From Halicephalobus mephisto (Eukaryota > Nematoda > Chromadorea > Rhabditida > Panagrolaimidae): a DNA stretch of 64,000 nucleotides. The stretch covers positions 1 through 64,000 of the forward strand of contig SWDT01000041.1 of NCBI GenBank assembly GCA_009193035.1. The letters run 5' to 3'. Of the stretch, positions 47,926-63,160 are shown one piece after another (within the stretch, counting starts at the first letter, position 1; every line of letters starts with the position of its first letter). The position numbers and the translations under genes are program-made. The notes beneath the pieces are model-generated. The model did not search any database, was not told the origin of the DNA, and saw only the letters and a list, made by a program, of their open reading frames with translations.

Positions 47926-47985
47926 CTATTTTAGTCTCAAAACAACTTGCATCGTGCAAGATTGGTAGAAAGAAAACAAACAAAT

Positions 47986-47991
47986 TTTATT
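47986..47991 (-). promoter_or_regulatory. Poly(A) signal of PTRH2 inside the operon
   Basis: AATAAA on the minus strand 11 bases past the PTRH2 stop. An acceptor (CTAAAATAG) follows about 60 bases later. This AATAAA to acceptor spacing is what SL2-type operons show. Confidence 0.65.
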
Positions 47992-48001
47992 CATTAAAAA
48001 A

Positions 48002-49088
48002 CTACATGAGCTTCAGACATCCAGTTATTTGGTCAATCACTTCAACAGGACCAAAAAGTCCGAGAACTGTTCTTGATCCAGGGGGGATTTGAGTGTAACC
48101 GGCATCCTGAACAAGGTACGCATAAAGTCCCTAGAAGTTATCAATTATTACTCATCTATTAGTTGAAAACGCACCAAGTCTTTGGCCGCCTTGAACATGT
48201 CTATTAATTGTTCTGTTGATTGGCCTTTGACGACGATTTTAACCTCTCCGTGGCGTCTCCATGCTTCTAATGCTTGTTGGCCCTAAAATAGTACTTTATT
48301 CTAGTTGATATTACGGTTATTGCTAAACCAACCTCTTCACTCTTCATTGCTGTTCGGTAAACCCCAAGACACGCATGTCCAACTTGAGCGGCCATTTTTC
48401 CAGCTCCCATTTTCAAGCTCATATTGGCAACGAAGATCATCTTGTGGGTTCTTCCGGGTCGTAAAGATGCGGACAATGATGAACCAGATACTAAGGTAAA
48501 CAATGTTTAAGTTATTGGTTACAACAAGCCATACCTCCCATTTCAATGTCTTCGTCTTCACTAGAAACTTCGTAATCACTTTGATTGGAATGATCGAGGA
48601 TCCAGTTAATGGCAGCTTCAGCAGAAACTCCTTGGGTTCTTTTGATGGCCAGTCGAGAGGTGTAGTCGTCGTATCCGAATTCTAAAATCGTGGACAATAG
48701 CACTGGATCGATGGGATCTTCAGCAGAATGGAGTGGATCCGATGGGGTTGGAACAGATGCTTCGGTTGGTTGAAGAGGAGCGGAGGCTTGAGGTTGGGGC
48801 TCTCTTCCTGCAAGTAAAAAACAATGGATTTAATTGCAAAAATAACTTACTAAAGTTTTCCGCAGGTACAGATGGTTCACTTGGAATTTCCCCCACTCCA
48901 GACAAATCTAATCTTCGATCAACACTATCACCCGGATCAGGAACAAGGTCGTCCAGGCCAGGAGCTCGTTGGGGTTGTCTAGAGGGTCCAGGAAGAGGAT
49001 CGAATTCGGGATGTTGGAGGATTCTTCGAGGTTCCGGCGAAGGGGTTGAATTAGGTTCAGGTGGATTGAACTCCTGACTATTATTCAT
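48002..49088 (-). CDS. PTRH2: Peptidyl-tRNA hydrolase 2 with N-terminal UBA domain
   Basis: Exons 48851-49088, 48535-48807, 48333-48490, 48175-48282 and 48002-48130 (minus) join in phase to 301 aa. The first about 110 residues are Pro/Ser-rich and disordered. A UBA domain follows (about 118-160: [20 protein letters not shown], then [14 protein letters not shown]). The PTH2 domain runs from about 175 to the end with [40 protein letters not shown] and the catalytic-region motif [23 protein letters not shown]2 enzymes release peptidyl-tRNA; animal PTRH2 (Bit1) is mitochondrial, with an N-terminal membrane helix that this protein lacks. The UBA points to a ubiquitin-linked form. Its ATG lies inside the COX16 stop region (ATGAATAA, 8-base overlap), so it is the second gene of the operon. 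Confidence 0.93.
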
Positions 49089-49548
49089 CAGATTCTTGCT
49101 TCAATTTCTCACGGAGAGCACGGCGACGAGCTCGGGCTTCTTCCTGCTGGCGTTTTTTCGCTGTTTCGTATTCGGAGTTATTTTCGAACTCTCTTGGACC
49201 TCTGATGTTCTCCCAGTTGTCTGTATCAATTTCAGAAATTTCCTGGAATAAAATTTATAAATGAATATAATCGTTAAAATTCAAACTTGATAGATATCTT
49301 CTACAGTAACGTTCTTTTTGACTTTTAGGCCAGCTTCGGACAAACTACCACGCTGAAATTTTCAAAATTCATATATCAGAATTGCCGGTAAATTCACGTA
49401 CAAGGTTTTCGACGGCAGCAGCTTCTTTTTTAACTTTAGAAAAGTCGTATCTAACTTTCTGGAAATAATGGAGTCCGAAAGCCGATCCAAAAACAATCGT
49501 AAAAAATGGAAGTCCAACCTTGACGAATCTCAAAGTTGGGTTGGTCAT
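49081..49548 (-). CDS. COX16: Cytochrome c oxidase assembly protein COX16
   Basis: Exons 49402-49548, 49287-49352 and 49081-49242 (minus) join in phase to 124 aa. The start ATG (MTNPTLRFVKVGLPFFTIVF) follows an acceptor-like TTTTCCAG about 30 bases upstream, which fits trans-splicing. It has a single transmembrane helix near residues 9-30 (GLPFFTIVFGSAFGL) and then the family signature: FQKVRYDFSKV, and DTDNWENIRGPREFE, which corresponds to the DWxNIRGPRPWE motif of COX16. COX16 is an inner-membrane protein needed for insertion of COX2 into complex IV. A basic Arg/Lys-rich C-terminal tail (KKRQQEEARARRRALREKLK) extends beyond the vertebrate protein. First gene of the operon. Confidence 0.9.
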
Positions 49549-50487
49549 CCACTGCCAAAGATGAGAAATAAAATTCCTGGAAAAATTACAAATTAAAACG
49601 AAACAATGTAAAAAAAGAAAAAAGAATGAAATTCGAACAATGATGAAAACTAGGCGCGAATTTTTTCCGTTTGAGACAAAATGGGAATTTTTGAAAGGTT
49701 TCGAATGTGATTGGTTCTTCGTTCATATATCAATTTTTATTTATTATTAACTAGTTGACGAAGTTGGTGTTTTTGGAAGAGTTTTGAGGTGTGAGAGGGT
49801 TATCAGGGGGTCCGAGTGAATTTTGATCCGAAATGAGATCAGGGAAATTTTTGGGATTAGAACTGTCGATTTCGAAATCGAATTCAAATTAATTCTAATA
49901 TAATTCTTATTGATTTCAATGTAATTCGAAAATCAAGAGATTCTAAATCGAGTAGACTTGATTCGAAAATAGAAAAAATAAAATTGGGATTTTTTGATTT
50001 TTGAACTTTGACTATTTCGAAATCAGTTAGGATCGAATTAGTTCAATTTCAATTTTAATTTTTTGATTTTTTAACTTTAATTATTTCAAAATAAACTCAA
50101 TATTCGAGTCAAAATCAACAATTTTAATCGTTATTTAACTTAATTGAAGACATCAGTACTCGTATCGACTTTCAAATTCGACAAAAACCATCTTAATCCA
50201 AAAAATATCCTTTTCAAGTTCATCTAAGACTTAAAAAATTCCAAATTTTCGAATTACTTCATAAAAATTAACTTTTATTTAAAATTAAATGTCCGAAAGT
50301 TCATGTTTCAAAAATCGGATTTTATTTAATTTTAAAAATTTCATTAAAAATAAAATAATTAAAAAATAATGTCTGGCTGGAATCAACTCAATGAAAGCAA
50401 AAGTCGTTCCAGTTGAATCGGGGTTGATTGTATCATACTAGAAACAACTTTTTTCGGAAGTTTATCTCATTTTGAATCACATTCTGA

Positions 50488-50556
50488 GGTCGGTTCCTCA
50501 GTGGCACATGTGACTGGTGATCACGAGGCCTGAGTTCGATTCTCCGTCGAGGAAGC
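50488..50556 (+). repeat. tRNA-Asp-like element, third copy
   Basis: GGTTCCTCAGTGGCACATGT ... GAGTTCGATTCTCCGTCGAG GAAGC. The 5' TTCCTC pairs with 3' GAGGAA, and a B-box-like GAGTTCGATTC is kept. Clearly related to 43276-43348 but lacking part of the D-arm. Confidence 0.55.
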
Positions 50557-50717
50557 GGGTTGTCGACCGAGTGACGACTTTACATCAGAAAGGTCAAGTA
50601 CAGTAGACCCCGAGGGTACATGGAAGACAAGCGCTGTGACTTGGTGCACGATGAATATGGAGATGTACTTGAGTTTATAGAATGACAAATCACAATCTTT
50701 CGTAGGAATATATTATT

Positions 50718-50795
50718 ACACAGGTGATTCGTAATCATTTGTAACTGAACCTGCTCAATTATGCTCAATTACAAGTGATTACGAATCATCTGTGT
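50718..50795. repeat. Short foldback (MITE-like)
   Basis: ACACAGGTGATTCGTAATCA on the left and TGATTACGAATCATCTGTGT on the right, about 27-bp arms around a loop of about 24 bp. Confidence 0.85.
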
Positions 50796-51035
50796 ACAGA
50801 ATCACACACCAATATAAATCCCGTAGGATTACGGTGGTCATGTTAAGACCATCTAATCAGGGAGCGTCTCCTCAAGTCCCAACAGCAAGAATCATCGCAG
50901 ACCGGCAGATGTGCAGAGAAGTCGCGAAAAAGTAGTATTAACAAGCTCTCTGGACATACGTGAACATCGGAGGACGAGCTGGAAACCCCAAATGGACATC
51001 GAGCATAGATTAATCGTGATCTAGTCATGTATCGT

Positions 51036-51178
51036 CACACACAAAAATCGTAACTTTGGTACAGTAAGAAATGCAAATCGTCACAATTTTCGTTACAAAT
51101 GTCAAATATGAAAAATGTGACGATTGTGGCACATTTCGCAATTGTTAAGAAATCAAAAGTTACGATTTTTTCGTGTGT
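51036..51178. mobile_element. MITE-like foldback, ACACACAAAAATCGTA family, copy C
   Basis: Left end ACACACAAAAATCGTAACTT; right end AAAAGTTACGATTTTTTCGTGTGTAT, its imperfect reverse complement. The internal part matches copy B reversed. No clear TA or other target duplication could be fixed by eye. Confidence 0.75.
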
Positions 51179-51449
51179 ATGTGCTTTGGAGAACAATTCG
51201 GCAAAGTAATTCTGAAACTGATGTAGATATTCAACTTCAGCGAAAACACAATCATAATGAAAGAAATTACTACATTAATTTGTTTTTAAATGTGGTTTAT
51301 TACAAGAAATTTTAAAAAACATATTCTTATTTATTTTTACAGTTAATTTTAAAATTATTTTTTATTTTTAATAATATATGAATAATGATAAAATTATATA
51401 AAAATAAAGAATTTTAACTGCTTGAAAACAGTATTTTCTGTGGTGAAAT

Positions 51450-52145
51450 GTCATGAATACGGGTAATTTGTAATCAGATTCGAAGGTAATCAATATGTAG
51501 GATTTCTTGGGTATATTTCTTATATATTAGGTTCTAATTAAGCAGAATCGATGATAGGATTGTAATTCATAAAAGGTCGATCCTGAAAATAATTAAGATG
51601 CTTATACTTTTAATTTGAAGAAAGTATAACTCGAATATGTTGATTCTGCTCAAATATAATCGACCTTTTATGGATTACAACCCTATCATCGATTCTACTT
51701 AATTAAAACTTAATATATGAAGATTGATAGTAAGATTATAATCCATAAAAAGTCAATCCTGAGCATAATCAACATGTTTATACTTTTGATCTGAAGAAAG
51801 TATAGCTCGAATATGTTGATTTTGTTCAAGTAGAATCGATCTTTTATGGATTACAACTCTATCATCGATTTTACTTAATTAAAACTTAATATATGAAGAT
51901 TGATAGTAAGATTATAATCCATAAAAAATCAATCCTGAGCATAATCAACATGTTTATACTTTTGATCTGAAGAAAGTATAGCTCGAATATGTTGATTCTG
52001 CTCAAGTAGAATCGACCTTTTATGGATTACAACTCTATCATCGATTTTACTTAATTACAACCTAATATATCAGAACTATACCCAAGAAATCTTACGTATT
52101 GATTGCACTGAGTTAGACATGATCCCGAATTATCTGAAGATTGAC
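51450..52145. repeat. 0.7-kb palindromic array: three 177-bp units inside inverted ends
   Basis: Outer inverted repeats of about 80 bp (left ATATGTAGGATTTCTTGGGT, right ACCCAAGAAATCTTACGTAT) enclose three head-to-tail units (starts about 51548, 51721, 51898). Each unit is itself a foldback between GATAGTAAGATTATAATCCA-type and TGGATTACAACTCTATCATC-type arms. Confidence 0.85.
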
Positions 52146-52439
52146 GAACTAAAGTCATAATTTTTTGTTTTTAGTAATCAACATATTTTTATTTGATTGT
52201 GGTATGGTTTCTGGTTTTTTCGAAATTCTATACCAGAGCCTCAGGCAATCAAGAACAATGCGGTTCGGTTACGAAAACATTATTCTAGTTTTTGTTTTTA
52301 ACGATATCACGAAATTTTAGTTTTTATTCAATTTTTAAAATTATTTCGGAAATTAAATAAAAACCAAAATTAGATAAATTGAAAAATTTCGGAAATAATT
52401 TATAAAAATTTAAAAATAAAATTTCCAATAAACATAAAC

Positions 52440-52668
52440 ATTTTAATTTTTTAATTTTTAAAAGATTTTTAAAGAAAATTTTATATTTTTTTTTGATTTT
52501 TTAAAAAAATTTCTTTATTTTTTTTGATTTTTTAAAGAAATTTTATATTTTTTTTTGATTTTTTAAAGAAAATTTTATATTTTTTTTGATTTTTTAAAGA
52601 AAATTTTATATTTTTTTTTGATTTTTTAAAGAAATTTTATATTTTTTTTTGATTTTTTAAAAATTTTC
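52440..52668. repeat. Minisatellite, about 37-bp unit, six copies
   Basis: The unit TTTTTTGATTTTTTAAAGAA plus AATTTTATATTTTT is repeated. Confidence 0.85.
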
Positions 52669-54231
52669 TCCTCCATCAAGAAATGATCATTGGTGCACTT
52701 GGTGAATTGAATAGTCTCTGACTTTTTGTAGGAAGAGGACACGTGTGCGTAAAACAGAAAGGTCGGTTGTCCCAAGACTAATCAATCAGTCACTGTTATC
52801 TAGGTTTATTGGATTCCAGGCCTCCTATGGTTCTTCTTTCCGATGATGTCTTTTTAACGAGATTCATTAAAAACAACTTATTCTTACTTTTAGGCTAAAA
52901 CCAAAAATTATTTTTGATTTATATTTGATTTTACAGAGAATCCTAAAAATTTCGAAATTAAAATTAAAATTTCAAAGTTAATTCCCGATAAAATTCGATA
53001 TTTTTCTTTTTGTTTAATTTAAATAAGAGTAATTTCTTAATTATGGCAGAAATTACGTAAAAATAATGTAAAAATAAAAAATTATTTATTTTAAAAATTT
53101 AAAAATTAATTTTTTAAAAAAAATCAAAAAGACGAGTTTCGGAACAGAACGCCAAACCCGGAACCTCGACATTAGAACACAACAGAAAATTTTTAGGATG
53201 TTATTTTTCTGATTTAAACCTTTTTTAATTTTATTGTTTTTAAATATTATATAAAGTCCCCATCCCATTTAAGTTTTATAAAAAATAATTATCAGGATTT
53301 ATACGGTATTTATTGAATTAGAGGGTTTTTTATTTTTAGGCCACATTGTACATCATCGAAACCCTAATCCCATTTAGTGGTCTTTGCCCAATTGAACACG
53401 TTATCAACATGTGATTAATTGATCTTCATTTTGTCAGAACTACGTTGTTTCAAAGAAATTTTCGCCAATTTATACTTTTTAAAAATATTTCGAAATTTTG
53501 TATGAAATTTACTTTTTAAATAGAATTACTTTTTAAGAAGTATTTGTTTTTAAATTAAATTTTTGAAATTATTTAGGATTTTGGATAAATTAGGATATTT
53601 TTTGAGTTTTTATTTTTTCCAAGTTTGAGTGCTGAGTTGTCTACGTGCAAAATTAAACTCTCGAGTCAGCCCCACGTTTGTTCGTTGAAATTTTTTATTT
53701 TTTAAAACAAAACATATTCTTTATTCGTTATTTACCTGCTTCAATGTTGTCTGGAAGAAGATTAATTTTACTTACTATACCGATCGTCTGGATTCCGCTT
53801 TGATGGCTTTTTGACGAAAAACAAAGAACGATCAGTAGTCTCATCCTGATCGAAGCAATTGGTTATAAAACAAATTCTTTTTACATTTCCTGAGATCTCC
53901 TGGTTTTTTGGATATCTTCTAAAATAACAATTTTATAAAATTTTTCATTTTTATTAGTGTCTAAAATAAGAGTTTTATATTTTCAAAAATATCCTGATTT
54001 TTAAAATTCCCTAAAATAACAATTTTATAAAATTCTTTAATTTTTGTTATATTATGTCTATTTCCGAAATATTTTATACCTTTTGAAATATCCTAATTTT
54101 CTAGATTATTTGTGTTTTCTAAGATGTTAATTTCATATTTGTGTATTATATAATATTGTCGATATTTGTATTTTTATGAATTATTTCAGTCCATTTGTCG
54201 TGTTTCACTTTGAGCAGCAACTGTCTTCGAA

Positions 54232-57982
<3,751 letters not shown>

Positions 57983-58115
57983 GTAAACGTACTATTTAGT
58001 TATATGCATTTATAAAATCTGTAATAGTAAGTTTAGTAAGATAAAAATTTTAACTCGGTTTTGGTGGGAGAAGGCTGGATTAAGGCAAAGACAGATATGG
58101 ACTACAATAACGGAA

Positions 58116-61100
58116 CTAAAATGCATCTTTGATGTGTTCGAAAGGTCTAATAGCCAGGTCGACAGGGAGATCAACGTGGTACTCGTGCAAGGACTCAAGA
58201 GTAGGTCGAATATCCTCACATCCTGAAAAATTACTTTTAATAATAGTAATAATTGTTGGATTTCCGTGAATTGAACGAGGATGAGGAATATAGCATCCTA
58301 GTTTATTACCAACACAGATACTGGTAATGAGGTAAAGCAACAACTACTCGAGTAAGTTGTGTCAGATTCGGCTTTTACACTCACGTATCGTTTATACAAG
58401 TGCGCGTCAGTCTAGAATTGACCTAAGGGTCTCTAGTTCTTCTCACGGTTCAATAATAATGATAATAATAATAGTAAAGTACTAACCTGTGTGAGCGACA
58501 TAAGACCAAGGATGATAGCAATTTTGAACAATAAAGTCAGCTCTGAAGATTATCCTGATCCAGCCGGGAAGTTTCTTCTCGTTCATGGCTGCAGAAACGA
58601 AAGCCTTCCACATGGCATCTGGAGTTCTTTTTAGACGCTTATGAGTGGAAATAATGTTTTCGATTGTGAACATGAGCATCTGAAAGAAGTAATTTTAAAA
58701 AATCAGTTAAATTTAGGAAATTTCCTGATTATCTTATTTCAGAAGATCGTTTAGCAAAAATGGAATACAGATTCTGAATTAGTACTTTAAGAACTACAAA
58801 ATTATATATGTTATTGCAAAAAGTTACTTCGAGTAAGCGGACTTCCTTTCTAAGTTACTAATTCCCTAAATATTTAGATATTTACTTTCTACAGTAACCC
58901 ACCTCCTTGGAAGTTATACTCTTCCCGTAGACATTGTCCAAGTTGAAGGTTTGAGACAGTTTTCCGACACTTCCGTCGTTTAGTTCCTTCTTTTTTCGGT
59001 CTTCGTAGTAGTAGACGATCACGTCCCAAATGTGGCTCAGTTCCCTTACTCCGGACCTGTTCGGGTTGTCTTTGGCTGTTCTATTTGGGAAACACCCAAA
59101 AACAGCAGTCCCGATCAAACTGGACTCGTTCGGGATTTCTTTCTTCATTCCGTGTTCTAGTAACTCCCTCAAAGCAGGACAGAATTCTTTCCTGATGATG
59201 TTGACGACTTCGACTTCACTCCATTCGAAGATTTCTTGTTGTCTTTTCTCGTCCGGAAAAGTACTCAATTCTCCTGGATCTAAGCTGACGATGGAGTATT
59301 TTTGAAGTACTTTTTTGACGACATCTACAGTAATCTCCAATCGAGCTCGCTGATCACCGTAATGATTCCCCCTCGGGGTATTTTTTAGTTCATTTTTTTC
59401 GAATTTTTTCCCGCCAATAAAACCAGAAAATAGGGAATTCTGTCGTTTAGGAGCGTGTCTGTTCATTGATTGGAGAGCTCTGGCAGCTGCATAGGTGTCT
59501 GTAGGACTAGTTACAGTTTTCGGAGAAGAACATTCCGCAGATTCTTGTTGAAGAAATTGGACAAATCTCTCCAGATCGATTATTTGAGTTTGAAGTTGAT
59601 CAACAAGTTGTTCTTTTTCTTTTATAGGCTCGAGAATCTGAAACGTTTTTTGTTAAGTTTTCTTTAAACATATTTTTAGGAATTTTTTACAAATAATAGT
59701 GTTCAACTAGATTAGCTCAAAGATGAATAATATTCAACATATAAAATCAAGTGATTTCTGTTCAAAATTAAAGAAATATTGTTTTTGAAAAGTTACGACT
59801 GGTCTTGAGGGGAAATTAAATTAAAATGGTTTCATATATCAGTACAGGTTTTCTGAAATCAGGTCTAATTGAATGGGATTGATATATAAGAGTTCTTTAT
59901 TATAGTTTTCACATTATTCGATTTTAACTGAGTGGAATTGATGAAAACTACAATCCAACAGAAGATTGATTCTAATTGAGTATAATCAACGTGTTTGGAT
60001 CATGTTTGTTTCTAATTAAAATAATATTAATAAGTTGATCACATTCAGTTATAATTAATCTTCTGTAGGAATCTAATCTTGCCATCGATTGGACTTAGTT
60101 AAAATCAAATAATGTGAAAACCGTAATAAAGAACTCTTATATATCAATTCCATTCAGTTAGACCCGATGTCAGAAAACCTGTGAATCATTCCTTAATCCA
60201 CGTCAACCAACCTGCTTTATTCCATCTTCTACATTCTTCCGGAGTTCGTGTTCTGTCAAATTTTCCAGCTCAATATTTAGTTGAATCTTTTCGTGAAGTT
60301 TATCAAAGACTAACTTTTGCCTCTGTTTCAATTCACTTGTTGGCAGTTCCCCGATTCCTTGTTCATATGCAAATTTCTCGAGATCATCGGTTTGTTTTTT
60401 TAATTCCCTAATAAGCGATAGTACTCGTTTTCTCTTCTCGTCAATTTCTTCACTAAGATGACCATTCTGCCTAATTTCTTTGGCTTCTTGCTTGACTTCA
60501 GTTAGATCTATACAAGGCTTAGAGGCGAATTCTTGGAGTTCTTTAAGAAGGATCTAAAACAGGAAAGTTGTTTTTATAAATACTAAGCAAGCTAGGAAAA
60601 CTTACATCTCGTTTTTGTGAAGGAGCTAGGGTAATCTGTTGAAGTCTGAATTGTATATGAGCAAAGTGGGAAGACAAAGTTAAAATAGAGTCGCTTAAAC
60701 GAGCATGTTCTTCCTCCAATTCTCTCACTTTGTCGACGGAGCTGTAGTATTACATTAGTAGAACACAATACAAAAAAACTGTGCAATAGTTGGTTCCTAA
60801 CGACATTTCCTCTCTTATTTCGCAAGATCTGTCTCAGTTTTTTGGTAGTTACATGAACTAATATATCAACTAAGAAAAACATTGTTTTAAAAAAAACTTA
60901 AAACCAGAACGAGCTAAATGGGAGGAAATTGGGAAACAACTATCATACAGCTGAGAAAAATCCGAAATTAAAACAGTAATCAATTCGTTTCAAGACCCGA
61001 ATTTTCCCTGTGGTTGAACAATAACAATCATGAAAATACAGGGTGTCCTGTGTCCTGACACGAATTAAATACGATCTACGTTCTCAATGTTGATTGTTTT

Positions 61101-61508
61101 CAATTTTCTTCGCGAAATTTCCGTTTTTATCTCTTTAATTTTCTTAAAATTAATATATTTAAACTTTTTTAATTTTCTTAAAATTAATATATTTAAACTT
61201 TTTTAATTTCCTTAAAATTGAAATATTTAAATTTTCTTAAAATTAAGATATTTAAATTTTTTAAAATTAATATATTTAAACTTTTTTAATTTTCTTGAAA
61301 TATTTAAATTTCAAAATTGAAATAAAACAAACTTTTGCTGACTGACGGCTTCATCTATTGAGGACGTCGTCCATCTTTCATTATCAAACGTAATATTTAC
61401 AGAATCATCTAAAATTCGATCAATATAATTTTAAGAAATTTAAAATAATTTCTCACCATCAGATAAAGGGGCTTTGCTGCTGGTGTTAGTTGACGATTGG
61501 GTACTCAT
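58116..61508 (-). CDS. RUNDC1: RUNDC1-like coiled-coil and RUN-domain protein
   Basis: Seven minus-strand exons (61457-61508, 61333-61408, 60606-60741, 60212-60553, 58903-59637, 58487-58679, 58116-58222) join in phase to 546 aa. An N-terminal Ser/Thr stretch is followed by about 200 residues of coiled coil (ERWTTSSIDEAV, VRELEEEHARLSDSILTLSS, then EIDEKRKRVLSLIRELKK and so on). A C-terminal RUN domain (about 290-546) includes LEITVDVVKKVLQKYSIV, PALRELLEHGM, LIGTAVFGCFPNR, VRELSHIWDVIVYYYE and a C-terminal ESLHEYHVDLPVDLAIRPFE. Human RUNDC1 has the same order and a similar size. RUN domains generally bind small GTPases of the Rap/Rab group. The gene is convergent with cbs-1, with about 130 bp between stop codons. 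One intron holds a 340-bp foldback element. Confidence 0.85.
59844..60182. mobile_element. 340-bp foldback element in RUNDC1 intron
   Basis: Left arm ACAGGTTTTCTGAAATCAGG ... TATATAAGAGTTCTTTATTA pairs with right arm TAATAAAGAACTCTTATATA ... CCTGT. Arms of 100 bp or more enclose a centre rich in TGATTCTAATTGAGTATAAT-type sequence shared with the array at 51450-52145. The right end lies about 30 bases from the exon edge at 60212. Confidence 0.88.
60775..60960. repeat. Diverged copy of the 44310/45990 repeat family (RUNDC1 intron)
   Basis: GTGCAATAGTTGGTTCCTAA, TTATTTCGCAAGATCTGTCT and GGAAACAACTATCATACAGC match the K2P-intron repeats loosely, including the inverted GTTG...CAAC ends. Confidence 0.55.
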
Positions 61509-62269
61509 TTTAGTAACAAAAATCTGATAAAAAATTAAAATTAAGAAATTTTGGAAATTCTAGTCAAAACTGGAGAAAACTAAGCGTCATTCATGGGCTC
61601 GTCAATACTCCAGTGCCTGAGGCTGCACCCAAAAGAAGCGGCTTTCGATGACGGGACAGAGATGTAGAGAAAAAAAGCGGCAAACATGACGTTGGTCGCC
61701 CCCGTCGGCATTGGTTCTATCCACAATTGACTTCAAGGGAATGACAGCAGAGGGCTTTTGTGGATGTAGGGTTTTGGTGTAAAATTAATCAATATCCTTC
61801 TCATAAGTCAAATACAAAAATCCGAAATTAACTATTACACTTGTAGAAAATTTCATTTTTTCCATTTTTGTGCTTAAGAAATCCTCCTTTTAATATTTTT
61901 AAAAATTTATTATAAATATTGAAGAAAATAATTTTAAATTATTTTAAAAATTTAATTTTGACAACTTTGAAAAAATTTATTTTTTATAATTTCCTCCGTT
62001 TTAGCAACAATGTGAAATTGCTATTTCGAGAACTTTAGAATCAAGGAACTATAATTAAATATAATTCCTAATTTGTATGTCGTAATTTAATGAAAAATTA
62101 ATAAAAGTAAAATTTGAAACATATTTGCATAAAATTATTATTTTCTTTTGCTGTATTTACAGTAGTTCCTGATTTTAAATATAGTTGAAATGATAATGCA
62201 TAAGGATACCGTAGTTTTTATAAAGTATAGTGTGATACCGTAAACTTTATAAAATTGATAGTTATACAA

Positions 62270-62550
62270 TAATCTTCACAAAATGTGGTGTGATACAGTA
62301 ATCTTCACAAGCTCCATTATGGTACAGTAATCCTTGCAATAAATACTGTAGTACAGTAATCCTTGCAATAAATACTGTAGTACAGTAATCTTTGGAATAA
62401 ATACTGTAATACAGTAATCTATAAGATCCATTATGATACAGTAATCTTTGTGAACCCTACTGTAATAATGTAATCTCCACAAGCTCCATTATGATACAGT
62501 AATCCTTGGAATAAATACTGTAATACAGTAATCTTCATAAGATCCATTAT
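62270..62550. repeat. Minisatellite, about 28-30-bp unit, about nine copies
   Basis: The unit ATACAGTAATCTTCACAAGC plus TCCATTATG alternates with ACAGTAATCCTTGCAATAAA plus TACTGTAGT. The two subtypes share TACAGTAATC. Confidence 0.85.
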
Positions 62551-62937
62551 GAAATATTGATCATCAGTTTAATCAACTTTGAGATTTAAAATCAATTTTT
62601 AAGGAAATCTACAGTATATCGGAAAACAACTTTTTCATCATTTTAATTTAAATATGGATACTGTAACTTGGAAATAAAATTATTCAACACAAACTAAAAT
62701 TCGAATACAGTCATAAAGTTTAAAAAATTACCGACATAATTAAAAATAAATTTAAATATTTCAAAATTAAAAATTTCGATTTTTATGAATTTAAAAAAAT
62801 TTAAATTTTTTACATTAAATAACCAACAATCCCTGAGGGGTCGGAAGTATAAAAATAATTCATTTTCAAGAATCAATTTTTTTCATGATATATTGGTGGA
62901 TACTGTAGAATTATATTTTTTTAAATTTCAATTTTAA

Positions 62938-63160
62938 AAAAGTAGAAAAAAGTACTTTGAATTTAATCAAAGTTTGTCGATAAATTGAGTGAGTTCGCTT
63001 TTTTTAACATGTGATATATGGATTTATTTTCTTTCGTTTCTTATATTCTAAGATCGTAAAGATGTTCTTTGTTTTAGAAAAAATAATTTAAATTAATTAA
63101 AGTAGAAAAAAGTACTTTGAATTTAATCAAAGTTCGTCGATAAATTGAACGAATTTGTTT
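62938..63160. repeat. Direct duplication, about 55 bp, copies 165 bp apart
   Basis: AAGTAGAAAAAAGTACTTTG AATTTAATCAAAGTT(T/C)GTCG ATAAATTGA occurs at about 62939-62987 and 63102-63150 with two or three differences. Confidence 0.85.

Larger units (their letters stand above)
49549..54231. other. 4.7-kb divergent spacer rich in foldback elements
   Basis: Lies between COX16 (-) and cbs-1 (+). It contains a tRNA-like element, two foldbacks, a 0.7-kb palindromic array and a T-rich minisatellite. No gene is supported. The TTATTTCAG at about 54181-54189 is the likely trans-splice site of cbs-1. Confidence 0.5.

Noticed and set aside
58010..58343. Extra minus-strand frames at the RUNDC1 3' end
   Set aside because: The 58116-58222 exon is in phase with the RUN domain; the rest is intron or downstream sequence.
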